Source of the DNA: Ktedonobacter racemifer DSM 44963
GTDB taxonomy: Bacteria; Chloroflexota; Ktedonobacteria; Ktedonobacterales; Ktedonobacteraceae
Reading direction: 5' to 3'
NCBI RefSeq assembly: GCF_000178855.1
Contig: NZ_ADVG01000002.1
Span: 930,001-994,000 of the forward strand
Length of the DNA stretch: 64,000 bases
Each line of letters opens with the position of its first letter. Position 1 is the first letter of the stretch. Shown here one piece after another: positions 1 to 9,035 of this stretch. A program made the translations under genes and the position numbers. The notes below the pieces were generated by a model that saw only the letters and a list, made by a program, of their open reading frames with translations, was not told where the DNA came from and searched no databases.

Positions 1-1
1 G

Positions 2-181
2 CGAGCTGAGCTCGTTGGTCGTGGAGTGGAGGTGAGCGAACCCTATCACTTCGGACCGCAAGGACAGACACCCGGCATCGACCCTGAGCGAGCTAGCTAC
101 AACAGTTTCATGTCGTTCAGCGACCCGGACGGCAACGGCTGGTTGATTCAGGAAGTCAAGCAACGTGCTCCCGGACGGTAA
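2..181 (+). CDS. VOC/glyoxalase-family protein, C-terminal part only
   Basis: The window opens inside this gene. The readable 59 codons end in a tail (SFSDPDGNGWLIQEV) typical of the last beta strands of vicinal-oxygen-chelate (glyoxalase/bleomycin-resistance) proteins, where DPDGN and the following strand bear the final metal ligand region. The N-terminal part lies outside the window, so substrate and completeness cannot be judged. The family assignment is from this tail alone. Confidence 0.65.
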   Translation, partial: RAELVGRGVEVSEPYHFGPQGQTPGIDPERASYNSFMSFSDPDGNGWLIQEVKQRAPGR

Positions 182-318
182 TGGGCTCAGCCTTCCAGGC
201 ATCGCTTGACGAGCCGAGCAATCATCTGATGTAACATGGCACAAAACGGCAAATCATTTTGACCATCCGCATGGCTTATTGGGAGATTTTCGTTATCAGC
301 GATCCGGCTCCTTTTTTC

Positions 319-348
319 TTGACTTTTCATTCCAGAATGAGATATACT
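319..348 (+). promoter_or_regulatory. Candidate promoter of the TetR gene with operator in the spacer
   Basis: TTGACT (319-324) and TATACT (343-348) are separated by 18 bp, close to the sigma-70 consensus. The spacer holds ATTCCAGAAT, the same core that occurs twice in the palindrome at 968-1005. This suggests that the TetR protein represses its own promoter. The start codon follows 30 bp downstream after GGAGAAAGGG. Confidence 0.6.
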
Positions 349-378
349 CTCTGTCAGTAGGAGAAAGGGACATCTTGT

Positions 379-960
379 ATGGCACGACCGAAAGCATTTC
401 TGCCGGATCAGGCACTTGAGAAGGCGGTCAACTTGTTCTGGCGACAGGGCTATGAGGGATCATCTATTGATGACATTGTGCAGTGTACGGGTCTTGGACG
501 TGGGAGTCTCTATGATACCTTTGGGGACAAACATGCCTTATATCTGGCTGCGCTTGATCGCTATTGTGTGACAGGTGGAGAAAAGCTGACGACACTGCGC
601 CTCCAATCAGGATCTGTGCGCGACATTTTTCAGGCCTTTTTTCAGGCGCTCATTGAGGAGGCGCTTGCTGATCCTGAACATCGTGGCTGTTTTCTGGTGA
701 ATGCGACCCTGGAAATGGCCCCACGTGATCCAGAAGTGGCCAGCAGAGTGCAAGCTGGACTCGACGACACCAGGGAGGCATTTTATCATGTTCTCATCAA
801 AGCGCAAGCTTCAGGTGAACTTGCCTGGACGCGCGATCCCCACCAACTGGCACACTACTTACTGAATGCGTACCTGGGTCTGCGCGTGCTTTCGCGTACC
901 AATCCTGATCGTCGTCTGCTTGAAGATATCGTCACGACAACGCTATCAGTGCTCTCCTAA
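379..960 (+). CDS. TetR/AcrR-family transcriptional repressor
   Basis: 193 aa, normal length for the family. The N-terminal HTH is clear at residues ~5-55 (ALEKAVNLFWRQGYEGSS, then IDDIVQCTGLGRGSLYDTFG), with the usual GxxRGSLYxxFxxK recognition helix and a ligand-binding C-terminal half. The downstream SDR dehydrogenase at 1103 is in the same direction and separated by a perfect 18-bp inverted repeat that matches a motif in the TetR promoter. The likely job is ligand-responsive control of itself and the dehydrogenase. The inducer is unknown. Confidence 0.9.
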   Translation: MARPKAFLPDQALEKAVNLFWRQGYEGSSIDDIVQCTGLGRGSLYDTFGDKHALYLAALDRYCVTGGEKLTTLRLQSGSVRDIFQAFFQALIEEALADPEHRGCFLVNATLEMAPRDPEVASRVQAGLDDTREAFYHVLIKAQASGELAWTRDPHQLAHYLLNAYLGLRVLSRTNPDRRLLEDIVTTTLSVLS

Positions 961-967
961 TTTTTTT

Positions 968-1005
968 ACCCATAATTCTGGAATTTTAATTCCAGAATTA
1001 TGGGT
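968..1005. promoter_or_regulatory. Perfect 18+18 bp palindrome, candidate TetR operator
   Basis: Two perfect 18-nt arms separated by TT lie between the TetR gene and the SDR gene. Each arm contains the ATTCCAGAAT core (or its complement) also present between the -35 and -10 boxes at 319-348. It could instead act as a terminator for the TetR gene, but the shared core and the lack of a T-run after the stem favour an operator. Confidence 0.6.
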
Positions 1006-1102
1006 GACTCGAAGCAAGAGGGCATTTGGCAAGATGACAGGTTGTTCTCTTTTCAGCTTGACAGTCTTGTTTGTTTTTCGTTTCTTGAAAGGAAAGAGTG
1101 CT

Positions 1103-1879
1103 ATGAACACACTTGAGGGAAAAGTGGCCTTAATTACCGGTGGAAGTAGCGGCATTGGTCTGGCGACTGCCAGAGCATTTCACGCGCAAGGAGCCCGTGT
1201 CGTTATTTCAGGACGAGATCGCCAGAAGCTCGAAGCGGTCGCCGCCCAATTGGGCCCTGATGTTGTGGGGGTTCCCACAGATGTCACAAAGCTCAGTGAC
1301 CTTGGCGCTTTGATGGCACGCACGCGGCAAACCTTTGGCAAACTGGATATTCTGTTTGTCAATGCAGGCGTCGCCGACGCCAGGATGCTTGCAGAGACGG
1401 ACGAAGCGTTCTTTGATGAGCTGATGGATACCAACTTTAAAGGAGCCTATTTCACTATTCAGAAGGCATTGCCCTTGCTGAACGACCAGGCTTCGATTAT
1501 TCTCAATGGTTCGATCAACGCGCTGGTGGGGATGGCCGGCAGTTCCGTGTATTCGGCCAGCAAAGCGGCGCTCCACTCCCTGGCGCGCACGCTCTCGGCT
1601 GAGCTCATCGGGCGCGGCATCCGTGTCAACACGATCACCACCGGACCGACCGAGACGCCAATTATGAAGCGAGCGGGGTATCCGCCAGAGGTGATTGAGG
1701 CTCACCTCAAGACGCTTGCCAGCCAGGTGCCAATCAAACGTCTGGGTCACCCAGAGGAAGTGGCAAAGGTCGCGCTCTTCCTTGCTTCCTCCGACTCCTC
1801 CTTCGTTGTGGGAGCCGAGATCGCTGCCGATGGTGGAATCACAGCCAATATCACACCTTCACCAGTACAGAACCAGTAA
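1103..1879 (+). CDS. Classical SDR-family oxidoreductase
   Basis: 258 aa from the ATG at 1103, which follows a GAAAGGAAAGAG ribosome site. An upstream in-frame extension is possible but has no such signal. It has the cofactor motif TGGSSGIG (residues ~12-19), the NAG motif, a catalytic Ser followed by YSASK (Tyr/Lys pair), and the C-terminal DGG of classical short-chain dehydrogenases. It probably reduces a carbonyl or oxidises an alcohol with NAD(P)H. The substrate is unknown. It is likely under control of the adjacent TetR protein. Confidence 0.9.
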   Translation: MNTLEGKVALITGGSSGIGLATARAFHAQGARVVISGRDRQKLEAVAAQLGPDVVGVPTDVTKLSDLGALMARTRQTFGKLDILFVNAGVADARMLAETDEAFFDELMDTNFKGAYFTIQKALPLLNDQASIILNGSINALVGMAGSSVYSASKAALHSLARTLSAELIGRGIRVNTITTGPTETPIMKRAGYPPEVIEAHLKTLASQVPIKRLGHPEEVAKVALFLASSDSSFVVGAEIAADGGITANITPSPVQNQ

Positions 1880-1895
1880 CGTTCTTTGCCACGCT

Positions 1896-1915
1896 TTCTC
1901 TCTCAAAAGAGAGAA
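1896..1915 (+). terminator. Small hairpin after the SDR gene
   Basis: TTCTCTCT-CAAA-AGAGAGAA forms an 8-bp stem with a 4-nt loop 16 nt after the SDR stop, followed by GTGTTT. It is a weak terminator candidate because the T-run is poor. Confidence 0.35.
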
Positions 1916-1922
1916 GTGTTTA

Positions 1923-1939
1923 CCCATGCGGAGTGTCAC
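1923..1939. mobile_element. Possible solo remnant of an IS200/IS605-type right end
   Basis: These 17 bp (CCCATGCGGAGTGTCAC) are identical to 14592-14608, directly after the stem GGGCTTTAGCCC at the right end of the TnpB element there. No transposase sequence is next to this copy. It may be a footprint left by a related element. Confidence 0.4.
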
Positions 1940-2086
1940 ATCAAGTATATAGCCATACTTGATGCCATGGGGGAATTGCTCCTCATTCGCGGTGGTTTGA
2001 GATCCAGGCCGCTGCTTCCAAAGGCCACGCTCGGATTTCATCTCCACTGGTAGCGCAAAACTCAGATACCGAAAGCGCAAGACTTA

Positions 2087-2233
2087 GGCTCTCCACTGCA
2101 TTTGGTGCAAGATGAGTTTATCTCACTGCGATCCATTCCTTTGTTCACAAAGAGCGAGAGCAAGGGCTTGCTCACTGATGAGCCGAGCAATCACTCCACC
2201 GCGGCTTGTTTCTTGCGGCCTCTCCCAGGGTTG
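2087..2233. repeat. Left arm of a ~150 bp inverted repeat around the HEAT gene
   Basis: This stretch matches the reverse complement of 3609-3760. About 60 bp are almost identical (around 2096-2157) and the rest is more diverged. On the minus strand the inner part reads like the 3' end of a HEAT-repeat gene (a DER motif followed by TLGEAARN), the same ending as the neighbouring HEAT protein. It may be the remnant of a second, inverted HEAT gene or the end of a mobile cassette. Confidence 0.75.
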
Positions 2234-2312
2234 ATCGCTCGTCGCGGATTGCAAAGGGGCTTATTGAAGTGAGAAGATGGGGCGTTGTCGATTGAAACAG
2301 GAGGAAATCTTT

Positions 2313-3662
2313 ATGGACGATCTTCGCCCGCCACCATTGTTCGAGCAGACGACCGTGTATCAGCTCGCGTCCATCTGGTTGAACCCAAACGAGGATCAGG
2401 TTGTGCGTGAGTGGTTGTTGTCCCTCACCCATCCAGATCCTGAACAACGCCTGAAATCAGCGGTCTTTTCTCTCAGACAATCACGCGATCCACGCATGAT
2501 CATCCCATTGCTGGTGGCTTTGCATGATCCAGAGAGTCGCGTGCGGAGAGCAGCTGCCCATGCCTTGCTCTTTTTTCGAGATCGACGTGCCGTCGAACCA
2601 CTCATTGCTGTTCTGCGAGATGCAGGGGCACGCAGTTCAGCGGCGCTTGCGTTGGGATTATTGCATGATGGTCGTGCGGTGGAACCACTGTTAATTGTCT
2701 TTCAGGAGGATATTGCCCGTCGGCAACAACAAGCAGAGGCCAGAGGGAGATTGCTCTCTTCCGACCATGATCTGGAGATGATGATCGGGGCTCTGGCCAT
2801 GCTTGGAGATCGGCGGGCGGTCGAGCCACTCATCGCAGTTTTGCCAAAAGCTGACTGGCATATGACAAGTTGCGTTGCCCGCGCACTGGGTCAACTGCAA
2901 GACCGTCGTGCCATCGAACCGTTGCTGGCAGCCTTACAGGAGATGCTGAGACAGGCTCAACAGGTAAAAACAGCGAAAGAAGGAAAAGATCTGTGGCTCC
3001 GGCCAGAAGAACTCTTCCGGGCTCTGGGAACGTTTGGGGAACGGCGCGCCGTGGAACCCCTGATGACGTTTCTGGCACAGACTCGCCTGCGTGCGTGGGA
3101 TCGAAAATGGGCCATTGATGCCCTGGGCCAGATCAGAGATGAACGAGCCGTCGAGCCATTATGCGCCGTGTTGCGTGAGAAACCGCTCGTCACGCGTGTG
3201 GCCTCAGCCAGAGCACTCGGTTTGCTCGGCGACGTGAGAGCCGTTGAGGTTCTCTGTTTAGCCCTTCAGGCACGCTCCGCGCACCTTCGTGCGGCAGCGG
3301 CCAGGGCGCTCGGTCAAGTAGGAGAGAGCCGGGCGGTTGAGCCACTGATGGACGTGTTGCAGGATAGTCGCATATCGGTACGACGAGCAGCACTCTGGGC
3401 ACTCTGCCAGATGGGGGATGAACGAGCAGTTGAGCCGTTGATTCGCCTCTTGCAACAGGGATCAGGCCCGCAGCGCCGGGCCGCCGCAAAAGCACTGGGC
3501 AGAATTGGGGATGAACGAGCAGTTAAGCCACTTGCCACTCACCACGATCAGGACCGCACCGTCCGAACAGCCATACGGAAAGCGTTAGAGAAGCTCAGAC
3601 CAACGGCAACTTTGGGGGAGGCCGCAAGAAACACGCTGCATGCAGACGCCACCGTGAAGTGA
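2313..3662 (+). CDS. HEAT/PBS-lyase-like repeat protein
   Basis: 449 aa from the ATG at 2313, preceded by a strong ACAGGAGGAAAT site. The protein is built of ~31-residue helical repeats, each with a recognisable D(E/R)RAVEPL signature; about a dozen copies run from residue ~45 to ~430. Such HEAT-like solenoids are protein-interaction scaffolds and occur in phycobilin lyases and many unrelated proteins. No catalytic domain is present and no lyase role can be inferred. The last ~20 codons lie inside the right inverted repeat. Confidence 0.85.
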   Translation: MDDLRPPPLFEQTTVYQLASIWLNPNEDQVVREWLLSLTHPDPEQRLKSAVFSLRQSRDPRMIIPLLVALHDPESRVRRAAAHALLFFRDRRAVEPLIAVLRDAGARSSAALALGLLHDGRAVEPLLIVFQEDIARRQQQAEARGRLLSSDHDLEMMIGALAMLGDRRAVEPLIAVLPKADWHMTSCVARALGQLQDRRAIEPLLAALQEMLRQAQQVKTAKEGKDLWLRPEELFRALGTFGERRAVEPLMTFLAQTRLRAWDRKWAIDALGQIRDERAVEPLCAVLREKPLVTRVASARALGLLGDVRAVEVLCLALQARSAHLRAAAARALGQVGESRAVEPLMDVLQDSRISVRRAALWALCQMGDERAVEPLIRLLQQGSGPQRRAAAKALGRIGDERAVKPLATHHDQDRTVRTAIRKALEKLRPTATLGEAARNTLHADATVK

Positions 3663-3760
3663 TTGCTCGGCTCATCAGTGAGCATATCCTCGCTCTTTGT
3701 GAACAAAGGAATGGATCGCAGTGAGATAAACTCATCTTGCACCAAATGCGGTGGAGAGCC
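3609..3760. repeat. Right arm of the inverted repeat around the HEAT gene
   Basis: Inverted partner of 2087-2233. It covers the C-terminal codons of the HEAT gene (TLGEAARN onward) and ~100 bp beyond its stop. Part of the motif (GAGCCGAGCAATCA) also appears alone near 211, after the VOC gene. Confidence 0.75.
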
Positions 3761-4409
3761 AGACTTATGTACAATCCATAGCTGGACACGATATGCGCCA
3801 GTACCCGGACATTTTATTGGTAAATGCCCTGAAAAGTGGAACTGTCTCAATTTTGGTGAAAGCATATGAGAAACAGCAGTTTGAGTTCTTCTTCTGTGCT
3901 CGAAGAAAAGACCTGGAAGATTCAATAAGCTCATCAATCACCAAATTTGAGACAGATCCGAAAAGTAAGCACCTTTTGACCTCAAGGGTAGCACTTGCCC
4001 CGAAACGTGAGCAGCTCAACCATTGACGAGCTGTAAAATAGCTCCAGATGCGGATGGTTGTGTACAGAAGGTGTAAATGCATGTCGAACGACCACAGAGC
4101 AAGAGGACGAGGCGCATTTCCCAAGGTTCCCTGCCAGGTGGTGCGGCTGCGACGCATACTGTCTTCGGGCGGCCAGCGTGACGCTCGGTGGAAAAAATGG
4201 TATGGGTCACAGGGAGATGTTAAGCCTCTTTTCTACAAGTACCCCTGAGGTTTCTACGTCTCAGTGCTGTACATAGCCCGATAGTACTATGCAGAGGATG
4301 AGCGATGTCACCGGTCTCCCATGGTACGGCTTGCTTGTGGCTCGAATATATCACATCATTTCAAGAGAGTTCTTGAGGTGAGAGCAAGTACGCATCTTCG
4401 CTACCAGGG
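3761..4409. other. About 650 bp without a supported gene
   Basis: Several short open frames exist here, but none has a recognisable protein, a good ribosome site or codon use like its neighbours. No tRNA, clear terminator or transposon end was seen. It may be the debris of older insertions between the HEAT cassette and the kinase gene. Confidence 0.5.
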
Positions 4410-7400
4410 ATGGGGACACGTGAAAGGGACAGTGACCGCACTATGCCGAATCCAAAGCCGACCGAGCGTCTTACTCCCGCGTTGAGCGAGACGCTCCTTA
4501 CCCTTCTTGAGACGCTTCCTGGTGCCTTGTTTGTCGTCGATGATGCCGCGACGATTGTGTATGCCAATGCGAGCGCGCAGACGCTCACTGGAGCCACACG
4601 AGGGGAATTATTGGGCAAGCCCTTGTGGCGCGGCGCTCCCCACCTGGTGAGCACCGTGCTATATCAGGCCATCCAGCGGACCACACAGACCCGAGCACCA
4701 ACCGAAGTAGAGTATGTGTCTCCCGTGAAAGAGACCTGGCTGCACGTGCAGCTCGCTCCCACGGTTAGGGGGCTGATAGTACAGGTCCACCAGGGGAGAG
4801 CCGCAGCCCTCCGAGAGGCGCCGGTTCCCCAGGGCGAGTATCTCTCCATCGAGGACCTGGATGGCCTGTATAGCAGGATCGGCGTTCTGACCCCTGAGGG
4901 GATCGTCCTGGAGATCAATGAGGTCCCTTTGGCGGAGGCGCAGATCCGACGCGAGGAGGTCCTTGGCTACCCGCTCACCGAAACTCGGTGGTGGTCCTTT
5001 TATCCGACCAGTCAAGCACAGCTGCGCGCCGCCATCGCGCGAGCCAGCAGGGGGGAAACCGTGCGGTTCGAGGCGGTGGTTCACCCCAGAGAAGGGATGG
5101 ACTGTCACCTGGACGTCGCGATCTCCACCCGCATGGATGCGGATCACCACATAGCGTACCTCGTCATCGCCGGAATCGACATCACCGCGCGCAAGCGAGC
5201 CGAAGCGGAAATCCATGCCGTCATCGATGCCATTCCCCAGCTGGTCTGGACCGGGCAACCGGACGGCTCTATCGACTATTATAATCGGCGCTTGTGCGAC
5301 TATAGCGGCCAGAGCACCGAAGAGGCCCAGGGGGAGGGATGGTTGCAGTGCCTCCATCCTGAGGATCGGCAACGCGTCCGCTCCGCGTGGCAGCGCGCTG
5401 TCCAGACCGGCGGGGTGTACGAAGCGGAACTGCGCCTGCGCCAGAGTACGACCGGGGAGTATCGCTGGTTCCTTGTCCGCGCCATGCCGGTGCGTGATGA
5501 AGCAGGCCAGATCGTCAGGTGGTTTGGCACCTGCACCGACATTGAGGACCAGAAACGGGCGGAGCAGCAGCTCAAAGAAAGCCGAGAGAACTTGCGCGTG
5601 CTGGCCGAAACAGTGCCGCAACTGGTGTGGGCAACTCGACCAGATGGCTGGTCGGAGTATTTTAATCAACGGTTTTGTGACTATACTCACGCCACGTGGG
5701 AGCAACTGTACGGCTATGGATGGCGCCAATTTTTGCACCCGGATGATTATGAGCGCACCCTGGCAGTGCGAGAGCACGCGTTCCGCACGGGCGTCCCCTA
5801 TGAGGTCGAATTTCGTCTCCGAGAGGGCCAGACGGGCCTCTATCACTGGTTTTTAGCCCGCGCCATGCCGATGCGTGATGAAACAGGCCAGATCGTCAAG
5901 TGGTTTGGCACCTGTACCGATATCGATGAACAAAAACAGGCGGAGCAACAACTCAAAGAAAGCCGGGAGAGCTTGCGCGTACTGGCCGAAACGGTGCCAC
6001 AGTTCGTGTGGGTGACCCGACCCGACGGCCTGCACGAATACGTCAATCAGCGCTGGCGTGACTACACCGGGTTAACGCTTGAGCAGATGCAAAGCGACCG
6101 ATGGGCGTATCTCCAGTTCATCCATCCTGAGGATCGGCAACGCCACCGAGCCCACTGGCAGCATGCCCTGGACACGGGAATCATGTATGAGCACGAAGAG
6201 CGGATCAAAAATGGCCAGACCGGGGAGTATCGCTGGTTCTTAGCTCGCGGTATGCCAGTACGCGACGACGCAGGACAGATCGTCAAGTGGTTTGGCACCT
6301 GCACCGACATTGAGGACCAGAAACGGGCGGAGCAGCAGCTCAAAGAAAGCGAGGAGAACTGGCGGGTGCTCGCCGAAATGGTGCCGCATTTCATGTGGAC
6401 GGCTCTCCCCAGCGGCCAGTTCGAGTACTTCAATCAGCGCTGGTTTGACTACATTGGACTCACGCTTAAGCAATTACAAAACGACCGTTGGGCGTATCTC
6501 CAGCTCATCCATCCCGATGATCGGGATGGCAACCGAGCGATCTGGCAGCATGCCCTAGACACGGGAGACATGTTTGAGTACGAAGAGCGTCTCAGAAATG
6601 GCCAGTCCGGGGAGTATCACTGGTTTTTACTCCGCGCCATGCCGGTGCGCGATGAAGCAGGACAGATCATCAAATGGTTTGGCACGTGTACCGACATCGA
6701 CGACCGGAAACGAGCGGAGGAAGCCTTGCGCCAGAGTCAGGAGCGCGCGAGCATCCTGATGAACTCCAACATTATCGGCATCAAAGTCATCGAAGGTGAA
6801 CAGATTGTGGACGCAAATGACACCTTTATGCACATGACGGGTTATACTCGCGAAGATCTGCGTGAAAGGCACATGAACTTGTTACACATGACGGCGCCAG
6901 AGTATCTGGCTCGGACCCTCGAGGCCCATCAGGAACTTGCCGCCCAACAGTCGTTGACGCCTTATGAGAAAGAGTACGTGTGTAAAGATGGCAGTCGCCT
7001 ACCAGTGCTCGTGGGGGGGATTGCCTTAGAGCATCACCCGCGTCAGGCAATCTGCTTTGTGCTGGATAACTCGGCGCGCAAGGAACTCGAGCAACGTAAG
7101 GATGACTTTATCAGCATGGCCAGCCATGAATTGAGGAACCCGCTCACCGCCTTGGCACTGCACACCAACTTGCTGCACCGGCAACTGGCCAGGCACGGCA
7201 CGCTGGATCAGGCTCCGGCCCTTTCCGGTATGGAGACTCAGATTAACAAAATCTCCCGGTTGGTGGAGGAGTTGCTGGATGTCTCCAAAATGCAGGCGGG
7301 CAGGCTGGAGTATCGAGAGGAAATGATCGATCTGGATGCCTTGCTGCGGGAGATCGCTGACACCATGCAGCAAACCCATCCCAGCCATCGCATTCTGGTG

Positions 7401-7775
7401 GGCGGCGCCGTGCGGACCAGCCTGCTGGCGGATCGAGACCGGCTGGGACAGGTCTTCATCAACCTGCTCAGCAATGCCATCAAGTATTCCCCTGGCGCAG
7501 AGACCGTTGAGATGGATCTCTCCGCCTCAAGAGAGATGGTCACGATCCGTGTGCAGGATCATGGTCTGGGCATCCCACGAGAGCAGTGCGACAAGATTTT
7601 TGAGCGCTTTTATCGGGCCACTGGTTCCCGACAGCGAGCGATCCCTGGTCTGGGCATGGGACTCTACATTGTTGCGGAGATCGTCAAGCACCATGGAGGA
7701 AGCATCACGGTGGACAGCGAGGTCGGAAAAGGATCGACCTTTACGGTCATCTTTCCCAAAAAGAGGGCTGCCTGA
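4410..7775 (+). CDS. Soluble multi-PAS sensor histidine kinase
   Basis: 1121 aa (or 1110 from the ATG at 4443; neither start has a strong ribosome site). There are no membrane segments. About seven PAS/PAC units fill residues 20-885. Four of them in the middle (~275-790) are near copies about 127 aa long, each ending in a WFGTCTDI motif followed by a KRAEQQLKES linker. HisKA follows with SMASHELRNP (phospho-acceptor His ~906), then HATPase_c with NLLSNAIKYS, DHGLGI and GLGMGLYI boxes. It probably phosphorylates a separate receiver, but none is adjacent. The downstream sequence is a pseudogene. Confidence 0.93.
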   Translation: MGTRERDSDRTMPNPKPTERLTPALSETLLTLLETLPGALFVVDDAATIVYANASAQTLTGATRGELLGKPLWRGAPHLVSTVLYQAIQRTTQTRAPTEVEYVSPVKETWLHVQLAPTVRGLIVQVHQGRAAALREAPVPQGEYLSIEDLDGLYSRIGVLTPEGIVLEINEVPLAEAQIRREEVLGYPLTETRWWSFYPTSQAQLRAAIARASRGETVRFEAVVHPREGMDCHLDVAISTRMDADHHIAYLVIAGIDITARKRAEAEIHAVIDAIPQLVWTGQPDGSIDYYNRRLCDYSGQSTEEAQGEGWLQCLHPEDRQRVRSAWQRAVQTGGVYEAELRLRQSTTGEYRWFLVRAMPVRDEAGQIVRWFGTCTDIEDQKRAEQQLKESRENLRVLAETVPQLVWATRPDGWSEYFNQRFCDYTHATWEQLYGYGWRQFLHPDDYERTLAVREHAFRTGVPYEVEFRLREGQTGLYHWFLARAMPMRDETGQIVKWFGTCTDIDEQKQAEQQLKESRESLRVLAETVPQFVWVTRPDGLHEYVNQRWRDYTGLTLEQMQSDRWAYLQFIHPEDRQRHRAHWQHALDTGIMYEHEERIKNGQTGEYRWFLARGMPVRDDAGQIVKWFGTCTDIEDQKRAEQQLKESEENWRVLAEMVPHFMWTALPSGQFEYFNQRWFDYIGLTLKQLQNDRWAYLQLIHPDDRDGNRAIWQHALDTGDMFEYEERLRNGQSGEYHWFLLRAMPVRDEAGQIIKWFGTCTDIDDRKRAEEALRQSQERASILMNSNIIGIKVIEGEQIVDANDTFMHMTGYTREDLRERHMNLLHMTAPEYLARTLEAHQELAAQQSLTPYEKEYVCKDGSRLPVLVGGIALEHHPRQAICFVLDNSARKELEQRKDDFISMASHELRNPLTALALHTNLLHRQLARHGTLDQAPALSGMETQINKISRLVEELLDVSKMQAGRLEYREEMIDLDALLREIADTMQQTHPSHRILVGGAVRTSLLADRDRLGQVFINLLSNAIKYSPGAETVEMDLSASREMVTIRVQDHGLGIPREQCDKIFERFYRATGSRQRAIPGLGMGLYIVAEIVKHHGGSITVDSEVGKGSTFTVIFPKKRAA

Positions 7776-7776
7776 T

Positions 7777-8665
7777 CGTGGAAAGGTCGTGCTCATCAAC
7801 TTCTGGACTTATACCTGCATCAATCGGCTGCGCTCACTTCCCTATGTGCGCGCATGGGCTGAGAAATACCAGGAGCAAGGATTGGTTGTGATCGGCGTAC
7901 ACACGCCCGAGTTCGCCTTTGAGCACGATATTGAGAACGTTCGCCAGGCAGCCAGCGACAGGAGGATCTCCTATCCTATCGCGATCGATAACGACTATGC
8001 GATCTGGAGTGCTTTCGCGAACCACTATTGGCCAGCCCTCTATTTCGTTGATGCGCAGGGGCAGATTCGACATCACCACTTCGGCGAGGGCGCATTACGA
8101 ACAGTCAGAACGGGTTCTCCAACACTTGCTAACCGAAACCGAAAGCGGTGGCATCGATCATGAACTGGTTTCGGTCGATGCTCATGGTGCTGAAGCTCCC
8201 GCTGATTGGAGCAACTTGAGGTCTCCGGAAACCTATGTCGGCTCTGGACGCACTGAGCACTTTGTGTCTCCCGGTGGCGCAGTCCTGGACAAGCGTCGCG
8301 TCTATGCAGCGCCGGCCCGGTTAAGGCTCAATCATTGGGCCCTTTCTGGGGATTGGATGATACAGCAACAGGGCTCTGTGTTGAACAGAACCAACGGTCG
8401 GATCGTATCCCGTTTTCACGCCCGCGATCTGCACCTGGTCATGGGACCGGTAGTGCGAGGAACGTCTGTGCGCTTTCGCGTGCGCCTCGATGGACAACTG
8501 CCGGGCGCGGCTCACGGCATTGACGTTAACGAGCAGGGAAACGGTACAGTGACCCAACAGCGGCTCCACCAGTTGATCCGACAGCCAGAGCCTATTACTG
8601 ATCGGCAGTTCGAGATCGAATTTCTCGATGCGGGCATAGAGGCTTTTGTCTTTACATTCGGCTGA
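7777..8665 (+). pseudogene. Broken DipZ/TlpA-like thioredoxin-domain protein
   Basis: The translation starts mid-domain (RGKVVLINFWTYTC) directly behind the kinase stop, without its own start or signal region. It continues as a thioredoxin fold (GVHTPEFAFE) to GEGA at ~8092, then shifts +1 into YEQSERVL and the C-terminal domain seen in DipZ-type proteins, ending at 8665. The redox motif expected as CINC reads CINR, so the resolving cysteine is lost. With a 5' truncation, a lost cysteine and a frameshift, this is dead as a thiol-disulfide protein. Confidence 0.8.
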
Positions 8666-8809
8666 TCTACGACATATGTACGAAAATAGTTGTTTCTGCT
8701 CGGCAGAAGCTTCAAATCCTAAAAAGGGTTGGGTTGCAAAAGAGGCATTCGCGTCCATCTCGCTTGCATGCTCTTTTTTTGCAACACAGCGATAAACGAA
8801 TTGGAGAGC

Positions 8810-9035
8810 CTGGAGTCTTTCGCCATTCACCAGACCCTCCTCAAGCAACGTGGACCCGCCTCGAGCGCATCCACACCTACCAGTAGAGCGGGAGTGTCTG
8901 AGGAATCCTATCTCCAGCAAGTGACAGGTTCCTTTACTTTTCTTGCCTATGACTGACTGGGTGCCGCCGGGTCACGTGGAAGGCAAGGAGCACACCGATG
9001 ACGCGCTACTCCTATCGTGAGCGCGATTATACTTT
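8810..9035 (+). repeat. Leader plus first codons of the STAND gene, copy A
   Basis: About 220 bp here resemble 16038-16260 (roughly 70% by eye). The match runs from a CTGGAGTCTTTCGCC block through CCGCCTCGAGCGCA and the ribosome site into the first codons after the ATG. The conserved untranslated part suggests a shared regulatory leader or a duplicated gene start. Confidence 0.65.

Noticed and set aside
3751..4026. A 91-codon frame after the HEAT gene
   Set aside because: No recognisable domain or ribosome site, and it starts inside the inverted repeat.
4659..5846. A 395-codon minus-strand frame inside the PAS kinase
   Set aside because: Antisense shadow of the repeated PAS units; no domain or ribosome site.
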